Shown piece after piece: positions 5,363 through 10,894 of a DNA stretch of 10,894 nt. Position numbers and translations under genes: made by a program. Origin of the DNA: an uncultured Lysobacteraceae bacterium (GTDB lineage Bacteria > Pseudomonadota > Gammaproteobacteria > Xanthomonadales > Rhodanobacteraceae); contig CAMLLF010000064.1 in assembly GCA_946480705.1 (NCBI GenBank), positions 1 to 10,894 on the forward strand, read 5' to 3'. Each line of letters opens with the position of its first letter. The first letter of the stretch is position 1. The notes beneath the pieces are model-generated. The model made no database searches, was not told the origin of the DNA, and worked only from the letters and a program-made list of their open reading frames with translations.

Positions 5363-6229
5363 ATGCCCGCACGACGCAAGACGCTGCGCATCGCGACCTA
5401 CAACGTCAACGGCATTCGCGCACGCGGACGCCACTTGCTCGACTGGCTCGCGCGCGAAGCCCCCGACATCGTCTGTCTGCAGGAACTCAAGGCCGTCGAC
5501 GCGGCTTTTCCCGAAGCGGCGCTCGCCGAAGCCGGATATTCCGCGCTCTGGGCCGGGCAATCGTCGTGGAACGGCGTCGCGATCCTGGCGCGCGGACACG
5601 AGCCGCTGGAAATCCGGCGGCGCCTGCCGGGCTCGCGCACCGATCGCGACAGCCGCTATCTCGAAGCGGCTGTCCGCGGCATCGTCGTCGGCTGTCTGTA
5701 TGCGCCCAACGGCAATCCGCAGCCGGGCCCGAAGTTCGACGCGAAGCTCGCGTGGATGCGCCGCTTCAACGCGCATGCGGCGACGCTGGTCGCGGCGCCG
5801 TTCCCGGTCGTGCTCGCCGGCGACTACAACGTCGTGCCGACCGATTTCGACATCTACCGTCCCGACTCCTGGCGCCGCGACGCGCTGCTGCAGCCGGAAA
5901 GCCGCGAGCTGTACGCCCGACTGCTGCAGCAGGGATGGACCGACGCGCTGCGGACGCTGCATCCCGACGAGAAGCTATTTACCTTCTGGGACTATTTCCG
6001 GCAGCACTGGCAGCGCGACGCAGGCCTGCGCATCGACCATCTGCTGACCAATGCCGCGGTGAAACTGCGCCACGCCGGCGTCGACCGCTGGGTGCGCGGC
6101 GAGGAGAAGGCCAGCGACCACGCACCGGCCTGGATCGAGATCGACGTGCCGCCCGCCGCTAAACGCGCCGCGGCGACAGCGCCAGCCGCACCGCGCCGGC
6201 GGCCGGCGCCGCGGCGTGGTGCGAAATGA
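5363..6229 (+). CDS. xthA: exodeoxyribonuclease III / AP endonuclease (XthA-like)
   Basis: 288 aa, exonuclease III family (endonuclease/exonuclease/phosphatase fold). It removes 3'-blocking groups and incises DNA at abasic sites in base-excision repair, using Mg2+. Motifs appear in order: NVNGIRAR (N14), LQELK (E41), WNGVAIL, YAPNG (Y113), GDYNVVPTDFDIY (D154, N156), TFWDYF, LRIDHLLTN (D225) and SDHAP (D252, H253). These are all the expected catalytic residues. The ATG at 5363 follows GAGGAA at 5352-5357. The enzyme body ends near residue 263. The last 25 residues are an Ala/Pro/Arg tail, strongly basic, and are encoded almost wholly opposite the 3' end of cydC (71-bp tail-to-tail overlap). 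Whether the protein is called XthA or ExoA depends on subfamily; the EC function is the same. Confidence 0.95.
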   Translation: MPARRKTLRIATYNVNGIRARGRHLLDWLAREAPDIVCLQELKAVDAAFPEAALAEAGYSALWAGQSSWNGVAILARGHEPLEIRRRLPGSRTDRDSRYLEAAVRGIVVGCLYAPNGNPQPGPKFDAKLAWMRRFNAHAATLVAAPFPVVLAGDYNVVPTDFDIYRPDSWRRDALLQPESRELYARLLQQGWTDALRTLHPDEKLFTFWDYFRQHWQRDAGLRIDHLLTNAAVKLRHAGVDRWVRGEEKASDHAPAWIEIDVPPAAKRAAATAPAAPRRRPAPRRGAK

Positions 6230-7814
6230 GCACGAGCGTCGCATCGCCGAGCCACGCGTCGACGCCGTCGGCGACGCGCCGGCGCAGCGCCGCGTCGAGT
6301 CCTTCGTACGGTTCGTCGAGCACGAACAGCACGGCCGGCCGCAGCAGCGTGCGCGCGAGCGCGAGCCGCCGCGCCTCGCCGCCGGAAAGCCCCACACCGT
6401 ATTCGCCGAGCGGCGTCGCGAGACCCTGCGGCAGCTGCTCGAGCCACGCATCGAGCGAGACCGCGCGCAGCACGGCGCGAAGACGCGCGTCGTCGGCGTC
6501 CGGATCCGCCAGGCGCAGGTTGTCGACGACGCTCGTCGCAAACAGGTGCGGGCGCTGCGGCAGCAGCGCGACGCGCGCACGCAGCGCGGCTTCGTCGTAG
6601 TCGCGCAGCGCGACGCCGTCGAGCAGGATCTCGCCGGCGGTCGGATCGAGGCTGCGTACGAGCAGCGCCGCGAGCGTGCTCTTGCCGACGCCCGACGCGC
6701 CGCTGACGTGCAGGCGCGCACCGGCCGCGAGCGACAGCGTCGTCTCGGCGAGTCCGGCGTCGCGGCCCGCGTAGCGATGACCCGCGCCGCGCAGTTCCAG
6801 CGCGCCGCGCGCCGGCGGCAGCGACGACGTCGGCGGAAACGCGATCGCGGGCTCGTTCGCGAGCAGCGCGTCGATACGCTGCGCCGACGCGCGCGCGCGT
6901 CCCCACGACAGCCACGAGGCCGTCAGCGGCGCGAGCGCTTCGGCCGTCGCGACGACGGCGAGTACGACGGCGGCGAAGGCCGGCGCGTTCGAGGGTCCCG
7001 CCGGCGACGGCGCGACGACGACGACGACGCCGGCGCCGATCGCCAGCATCGCGAGCGCCTGGCCGACGCTTTCGCGGATGCGCTGCGCGAGCTGCGCCGA
7101 CAGCACGTCCCGATCCGCCGCGAGCCATGCGGCCCGCTCGCGCGGCCACGCGCCGCAGAGCAGCAGCGTGGTCAATCCGCGCAGCAGGTCGACGAGCGCG
7201 TCGCGGCGCAGCGCGGCCTGGCGTGCGAGCGCACGCCCGTCCGCAAGACTGCGCGATGCCGTGAGCAGCGGCACGAGCAGCGCCGCCGTCATCAGTGCGA
7301 CTGCGACGGGCATGACGAAACGCGCATCCGCCCAGGCGGCGACGCCGATCGCGGCGGCCACGACCGTGATGCCCGAGACAAGCGGCAGTCCGGCACGCAG
7401 CGGTGCTTCCTGCAGCGCATCGACGTCGCTGACGAGGCGCTGCAGCAGATCGCCTTCGGACCAGCGCGCGAGCGGTTCCGGCGTCAGCAGCGCGAGCCGT
7501 GCGTGCATGCGCGCGCGCAGCTGCTGCATGAGCCGCAGCACCGCATCGTGCGATACCAGTCGTTCGCCGTAGCGGCCCGCCGTGCGCACGATCGCGAACA
7601 GGCGAATCATGGCGCCGGGCCGGAAGATGTCGAACGCCGCCGCCGACGCGCCGGCGCCGGCGATCGCCGCGGCCGTGATGAAATGCCCCGAGAACGCGAG
7701 CAGCGCGAACGCCGCGAACAGCGCGAACAGCGCCAGCAGCAGCGCGAGCGCGAGCGGACGCCATTGCTGCGCGAGCAGTCGCGCAAAGCGCAACCGATCG
7801 GCGCGCGCGCTCAT
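6159..7814 (-). CDS. cydC: CydC, ABC transporter subunit for cytochrome bd assembly
   Basis: 551 aa, half of the heterodimeric inner-membrane ABC exporter-type transporter CydDC. CydDC is required to assemble cytochrome bd and has been reported as a cysteine/glutathione exporter and, more recently, a heme transporter. The N-terminal membrane domain has about six helices (near 20-41, 46-62, 147-164, 168-186, 249-268, 278-300). The ATPase domain has Walker A GASGVGKST (372-380, K378), Q-loop Q420 (LLPQRPHLF), signature LSGGE (476-480), Walker B LFVLDE (496-501) and switch His532. The catalytic set is intact, with LSGGE rather than LSGGQ. The ATG at 7814 overlaps the cydD stop as ATGA, so translation is coupled. 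The upstream in-frame extension is a cydD shadow. The stop, TAG at 6161-6159, lies within the exonuclease gene on the other strand. A run of five identical GTC valine codons lies in the fifth helix region. Confidence 0.94.
   Translation of the reverse strand: MSARADRLRFARLLAQQWRPLALALLLALFALFAAFALLAFSGHFITAAAIAGAGASAAAFDIFRPGAMIRLFAIVRTAGRYGERLVSHDAVLRLMQQLRARMHARLALLTPEPLARWSEGDLLQRLVSDVDALQEAPLRAGLPLVSGITVVAAAIGVAAWADARFVMPVAVALMTAALLVPLLTASRSLADGRALARQAALRRDALVDLLRGLTTLLLCGAWPRERAAWLAADRDVLSAQLAQRIRESVGQALAMLAIGAGVVVVVAPSPAGPSNAPAFAAVVLAVVATAEALAPLTASWLSWGRARASAQRIDALLANEPAIAFPPTSSLPPARGALELRGAGHRYAGRDAGLAETTLSLAAGARLHVSGASGVGKSTLAALLVRSLDPTAGEILLDGVALRDYDEAALRARVALLPQRPHLFATSVVDNLRLADPDADDARLRAVLRAVSLDAWLEQLPQGLATPLGEYGVGLSGGEARRLALARTLLRPAVLFVLDEPYEGLDAALRRRVADGVDAWLGDATLVLISHHAAAPAAGAVRLALSPRRV
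7013..7029 (-). repeat. trinucleotide repeat inside cydC
   Basis: Five tandem CGA units plus CG on the plus strand read as five consecutive GTC valine codons (residues 263-267) in the predicted fifth membrane helix of CydC. Each unit change would keep the frame and alter only helix length. It is a minor slippage-prone tract, probably a by-product of strong codon bias. Confidence 0.6.
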
Positions 7815-9517
7815 GCCGGCGCCGTCGCGACAGCGCCGGCCAGACGACCGCGATCGAGTTCGAGTACGCGATCGACCCAGGCCCGGTCCTCGACCGCATG
7901 CGTCGCGATCAGCAGCGTGCAGCCTTCGCTGGCCGCAGCCAGCCGTTCGCGCAGCGGCGCTGCGGTCTGCGCGTCGAGATGCGCGAGCGGCTCGTCGAGC
8001 AGCCACAGCGACGCATCGCGCGCGAGCGTGCGGGCGAGCGCGAGCCGCTGCAACTGCCCGCCCGACAGCGAACCCGACGCTTCACCGGGCACGCCGTCGG
8101 CGCCGCGCGGCAACGCGCGCACGTCCTCGGCGAGTCCGGCCTGTCCCAGCGCGCGCCACAATCGGGTGTCGTCGCGCGTATCGGCGCCAAGCAGCACGTT
8201 GTCGCGGATGCTCCGGCGAAACCACTCCGGCCGCTGTTCGAGCCAGGCCAGACGGCGCTGCCAGCTGTCGCGATCGAGGCCGGCGAGATCGACGCCGTCG
8301 ATGCGTATCGTGCCGGAGGTCGGTTCGACGAAGCCTGCGAGCAGCGCGAGCACGGAACTTTTTCCCGCTCCGCTCGCACCGCTCAGCGCGACGCGTTCGC
8401 CGCTCGCGATGCGAAAGCTCAGGTTGTCGAGCGCGAGCCGTCCGTCGGCGTGGCGCAGGCTGACCGCGTCGAACTCGATCGCGGGCGCGTGCGCGACGGC
8501 CGCGCAGCCGCCCTGCGCGCGCCGCGGCGGTGCGCCGTCGCTCAACGCGGCGATCGCCGCTGCCGCGGCAACGGCATCGGCGCGCGCATGATAGTCGCTG
8601 CCGAGCTGGCGCAGCGGCGCATAGAACTCCGGCGCGAGCAGCAGCACGAACAGCGCGTCGCCGAGCCGCAGCGGCGCGCCGTAGTGACCGATGTCGAAGC
8701 GCCCGAGCAGCGCGAGTCCGAGATACAGCGCGACCAGCGCGATGCCGATCGACGCGAACAGTTCGAGCACGGCCGATGAGAGAAACGCGAGCCGCAGCAC
8801 CGCGAGCATGCGGCGGCGATAGTCGCCGGCGCCGGCCTCGACGCGCTCGGCTCCGGCCTGCGCGTTGCCGAGCAGACGCAGCGTCGGCAAGCCGCGCAGC
8901 ACATCGAGGAACTGCGCACCGAGACGGCCGAGCGCGACCGCCTGCGCGGCACTCGCGCGCGCGGCGCCGCGACCGACGAGCGACATGAACAGCGGAATCA
9001 GCGGCGCCGTCGCGATCAGCAGCACGGCGGCGAGCCAGCTCCGCGGCGCGATCAGCGCACAAAGCAGCAGCGGCACGAGCACCGCCGTGTAGCGCTGCGG
9101 CAGATAGCGCGCGACATAGCCGTCGAGCGCGTCGACCTGCTCGACGGCGAGCGTCGCGAGGGCGCCATCGTCGCCGGCGCGCCGGCGCAGCGGGCCCAGG
9201 CGTTCGAGCGCATCGAGCACGTCGGCGCGTGCGTCGCGGCGCAGCGCCAGCGACGCGCGCGCCGCGCAGACGTCGCGCACGATCGCGAACGCGGCGCGCA
9301 GGAGCACCGCCGCCACGAGCAGCGCCGGCGTGACGGCATGCGTCGGAGCCTCGGCGATCCAGCCTGCGACGATCGCAGCCAGCGTCGCGGCGAACCCGGC
9401 GAAGGCGAGCGTCGCGCCGAGACCGCAGGCGGTCGCAGCGATCGTCCAGCCGCGCACCGCGCGCGTGCGCGCCGCGAGCCACTGCAGCGCCGCGCGTTCC
9501 TGCGCCGCGTCGATCAT
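7811..9517 (-). CDS. cydD: CydD, ABC transporter subunit for cytochrome bd assembly
   Basis: 568 aa, partner of CydC in the CydDC inner-membrane transporter needed for cytochrome bd maturation. The membrane domain spans residues 1 to about 325, with hydrophobic segments near 25-52, 62-80, 143-157, 160-180, 245-271 and 284-297. The hallmark LAPEFYAPLRQLG followed by SDYHARADA (294-315), typical of CydD, separates it from generic ABC exporters. The ATPase domain has Walker A GASGAGKSS (380-388, K386), Q-loop Q428, signature LSGGQ (484-488), Walker B with D508-E509, and switch His540. The ATG at 9517 follows the cydX stop by 16 nt and has no strong ribosome binding site, so expression probably depends on coupling to cydX. 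The stop overlaps the cydC start. Length and order of domains are normal for the family. Confidence 0.95.
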   Translation of the reverse strand: MIDAAQERAALQWLAARTRAVRGWTIAATACGLGATLAFAGFAATLAAIVAGWIAEAPTHAVTPALLVAAVLLRAAFAIVRDVCAARASLALRRDARADVLDALERLGPLRRRAGDDGALATLAVEQVDALDGYVARYLPQRYTAVLVPLLLCALIAPRSWLAAVLLIATAPLIPLFMSLVGRGAARASAAQAVALGRLGAQFLDVLRGLPTLRLLGNAQAGAERVEAGAGDYRRRMLAVLRLAFLSSAVLELFASIGIALVALYLGLALLGRFDIGHYGAPLRLGDALFVLLLAPEFYAPLRQLGSDYHARADAVAAAAAIAALSDGAPPRRAQGGCAAVAHAPAIEFDAVSLRHADGRLALDNLSFRIASGERVALSGASGAGKSSVLALLAGFVEPTSGTIRIDGVDLAGLDRDSWQRRLAWLEQRPEWFRRSIRDNVLLGADTRDDTRLWRALGQAGLAEDVRALPRGADGVPGEASGSLSGGQLQRLALARTLARDASLWLLDEPLAHLDAQTAAPLRERLAAASEGCTLLIATHAVEDRAWVDRVLELDRGRLAGAVATAPA

Positions 9518-9533
9518 TGCGCGTACCGCCGCG

Positions 9534-9647
9534 TCAGCGCGGCGGTTCCTCGTCGTCGGGATAGCCCTCGAATTCGAGCCACATCGCGTTGATGATCGCG
9601 GCGAAGCAGGCCATCAGCACACCGAGAATCCAGGCGAAATACCACAT
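9534..9647 (-). CDS. cydX: CydX, small subunit of cytochrome bd oxidase (37 aa)
   Basis: This tiny gene is easily missed. Read on the minus strand from the ATG at 9647 it gives 37 residues beginning MWYFAWILGV. That is almost identical to the start of E. coli CydX (formerly YbgT, MWYFAWILGT, also 37 aa), followed by LMACFAAIINAMWLE. A single membrane helix occupies about residues 3-24, and the C-terminal tail is acidic and Pro-rich (DDEEPPR). CydX associates with CydAB and stabilises the hemes of the bd-I oxidase. The ribosome binding site GAGGAA (9661-9656, minus strand) overlaps the cydB stop codon, with 8-nt spacing to the ATG and 12 nt between the genes. Position between cydB and cydD, the conserved N-terminus and the length together make this secure. 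Confidence 0.93.
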   Translation of the reverse strand: MWYFAWILGVLMACFAAIINAMWLEFEGYPDDEEPPR

Positions 9648-9655
9648 GGCAGCGG

Positions 9656-9661
9656 TTCCTC
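9656..9661 (-). promoter_or_regulatory. cydX ribosome binding site overlapping cydB stop
   Basis: GAGGAA on the minus strand overlaps the TGA stop of cydB (read as TGAGGAA) and lies 8 nt before the cydX ATG. It decides the cydX start and implies that ribosomes ending cydB can re-initiate on cydX. Confidence 0.75.
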
Positions 9662-10814
9662 AGTAGTGCGCGTCCGACCCGCGCACGTGTTCGAGCGTGA
9701 CCGGCCCGCGCATCACGCGGAACACCCAGCTCGTGTAGAGCACGATCAGCGGCAGGAAGATCACGGTCATCCAGAACATCCAGCGCAAGGTCAGCAGGCT
9801 GGACGTGGAGTCCCAGAGCGTGAGGCCGTGCGCCGGCGCAAGATTCGACGGCAGCATGAACGGGAACATCGCCGTGCCCGCGGTCACGATCGTCGCGGTG
9901 ACGGCAACGGCGCTCGCGACGAACGCCCAGCCCGGACGCCGCGGCGCGAGCCGCCACGCGAGCAGCGCGCCGGCGAACGCGCCGGCGGGAATCAGCCAGA
10001 GCAGCGGCGCGGCGCGGAAATTCGCGAACCACGCGCCGGCTTCGACGACCACGGTTTTCGCGACCGGGTTCGACGCCGCGGCCGTGCCGGCGAACGCGGT
10101 CACGCGGTAGCCCTCGATGCCGAACGCGACCCACGCGCCGGCCAGCGCGAAGCTCGCGACATAGACGAGCACCGCGATGCCGTGCCAGCGCCGCGCGCGC
10201 TCGCGCAGCGTGTCGACGGTCTTCAACTGCAGGAACACTGCGCCGTGCATGACGAGCAGCGACAGGCTGACGACGCCGGCCAGCAGCGCGAACGGATTGA
10301 GCAGGCCGAGGAAACTGCCTTCGTAATGCACGCGCAGCGCCTCGTCGTAGCGGAACGGCACGCCCTGCAGCAGATTGCCGAACGCGACGCCGAACACGAG
10401 CGCCGGTACGAAGCCGCCGATGAACAGGCACCAGTCCCAGAGCGCGCGCCAGCGCGGGTCGTGCAGCTTGCTGCGGTAGTCGAAGCCGACCGGGCGCAGG
10501 ATCAGCGCGAACAGCACGAGGATCAGCGCGACGAAGAAGCCGGAGAACGCCGCGGCGTAGATCAGCGGAAACGCCGCGAAGATCGCGCCGCCGCCGAGCA
10601 CGAACCAGACCTGGTTGCCTTCCCAGGTCGGACCGATCGTGTTGATGAGCACGCGGCGCTCGTCGTCGGTCTTCGCGATGACCGGCAGCAGCGTGCCGAC
10701 GCCGAGATCGAAGCCGTCCATCACGGCGAACCCGACCAGCAGCACGCCGAGAAACAGCCACCAGATCACGCGCAGCGTCTCGTAGCTCATGAGGAACTCG
10801 AACAGTTCGGTCAT
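9660..10814 (-). CDS. cydB: cytochrome bd ubiquinol oxidase subunit II (CydB)
   Basis: 384 aa, close in length and sequence to E. coli CydB (379 aa). It is the heme-poor structural subunit of the cytochrome bd quinol:oxygen oxidoreductase in the inner membrane, a high-affinity terminal oxidase used at low oxygen. Diagnostic blocks are VMDGFDLGVG at 31-40, TWEGNQVWF at 63-71, FAAFPLIYAAAFSGFFVA, LRPVGFDYRSK at 106-116, WDWCLFIGGFVP, VAFGNLLQGVPF, GAWFANF and TAMFPFMLPS near 314-323. Multiple hydrophobic helices span the chain, as expected for about nine membrane passes. The start at 10814 is fixed by GAGGAGAA (10826-10819, minus strand). The frame upstream of it is spurious. The gene follows the probable cydA end by 10 nt. 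The similarity is to the E. coli bd-I type rather than the cyanide-insensitive CioB type. Confidence 0.97.
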   Translation of the reverse strand: MTELFEFLMSYETLRVIWWLFLGVLLVGFAVMDGFDLGVGTLLPVIAKTDDERRVLINTIGPTWEGNQVWFVLGGGAIFAAFPLIYAAAFSGFFVALILVLFALILRPVGFDYRSKLHDPRWRALWDWCLFIGGFVPALVFGVAFGNLLQGVPFRYDEALRVHYEGSFLGLLNPFALLAGVVSLSLLVMHGAVFLQLKTVDTLRERARRWHGIAVLVYVASFALAGAWVAFGIEGYRVTAFAGTAAASNPVAKTVVVEAGAWFANFRAAPLLWLIPAGAFAGALLAWRLAPRRPGWAFVASAVAVTATIVTAGTAMFPFMLPSNLAPAHGLTLWDSTSSLLTLRWMFWMTVIFLPLIVLYTSWVFRVMRGPVTLEHVRGSDAHY

Positions 10815-10818
10815 GACG

Positions 10819-10826
10819 TTCTCCTC
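10819..10826 (-). promoter_or_regulatory. cydB ribosome binding site overlapping upstream stop
   Basis: GAGGAGAA on the minus strand overlaps the TGA stop of the upstream frame (read as TGAGGAGAA) and is 4 nt from the cydB ATG at 10814. It supports this start over any upstream codon and mirrors the cydB-cydX junction. Confidence 0.75.
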
Positions 10827-10894
10827 ATGCCTTCGACGGTTCGGCCGGCGCATCGGCGCCGATGACTTCGGCGTGACGCGGCGGCGCGTCGGGA
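10825..10894 (-). CDS. cydA: probable 3' end of cydA (cytochrome bd subunit I), truncated by the window
   Basis: On the minus strand an open frame enters from the right edge and ends at a TGA at 10827-10825, leaving 22 visible residues (ending PAEPSKA). The tail is Ala/Pro-rich, hydrophilic and charged, as the poorly conserved C-termini of CydA usually are, so the residues themselves prove nothing. The identification comes from place: the frame ends 10 nt upstream of cydB, its stop overlaps the cydB ribosome binding site, and cydA precedes cydB in essentially all bd operons. Confidence 0.62.
   Translation of the reverse strand, partial: PDAPPRHAEVIGADAPAEPSKA

Noticed and set aside
5237..5962. 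N-terminal extension of the receiver frame across the exonuclease gene
   Set aside because: It is antisense to a secure exonuclease gene; the receiver has a good ribosome binding site at 5242-5249 and a complete domain from 5236.
7680..7760. Repeated GCGAACAGCGC-like units, considered as a tandem repeat or regulatory array
   Set aside because: They encode the Ala/Leu/Phe-rich first membrane helix of CydC on the minus strand; codon bias in a hydrophobic helix explains them.
6216..8591. 791-residue open frame on the plus strand
   Set aside because: It lies opposite cydC and cydD, is extremely Arg/Gln/Ala-rich, has no motif, and reflects lack of AT-rich stop codons in GC-rich antisense sequence. 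The intact CydDC motifs on the other strand show which is coding.
9330..10865. 511-residue open frame on the plus strand
   Set aside because: It is opposite cydB, cydX and the start of cydD, rich in Arg, Glu, Gln and His with no fold pattern, and is an antisense shadow.

Overview
This is a GC-rich, gene-dense chromosomal window that looks like ordinary core genome of a gammaproteobacterium. Xanthomonadales (Lysobacterales), perhaps the Rhodanobacteraceae side, is the best guess. The guess rests on remembered family knowledge: an E. coli-type CydAB/CydX oxidase, an RlmM methyltransferase, and a GlnS that carries a Xanthomonas-like insertion before the KMSKS loop and a matching C-terminal half. 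No phage, plasmid, IS, tRNA, rRNA or CRISPR signature was seen. Third codon positions are strongly G/C, so long open frames on the opposite strand are shadows.

Left part, all plus strand: the 3' part of glnS (1-1481), a zinc-dependent nucleobase/nucleoside deaminase (1531-2091), rlmM (2213-3295), a tight pair of uncharacterised small genes (a 65-residue proline-rich protein at 3465-3662 and a 96-residue acidic protein at 3666-3956), and a secreted EF-hand protein with a Pro/Ala/Thr linker (4033-4782). Several of the junctions contain GC-rich hairpins without a clear U-tract. The strongest, at 4787-4814, lies between the convergent EF-hand and receiver genes.

Middle part: a single-domain response-regulator receiver on the minus strand (4820-5236), divergent from a plus-strand exonuclease III (xthA-like, 5363-6229). 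The 126-bp divergent intergenic region holds a 7-bp inverted repeat. The exonuclease's basic C-terminal tail runs 71 bp into the end of cydC on the other strand.

Right part, all minus strand and read right to left: the last codons of a probable cydA (10894-10825), cydB (10814-9660), a 37-residue cydX (9647-9534), cydD (9517-7811) and cydC (7814-6159). This is a complete-looking cytochrome bd oxidase operon: the two large subunits, the small accessory subunit, and the heterodimeric ABC transporter needed for bd assembly. Junctions are 10, 12 and 16 nt, and then a 4-nt ATGA overlap, so the unit is probably co-transcribed and translationally coupled.

I did not find a new defence, mobile or biosynthetic system. 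The least explained items are the proline-rich/acidic small gene pair, the structured gap before the EF-hand gene, and the orphan receiver with its divergent promoter region.
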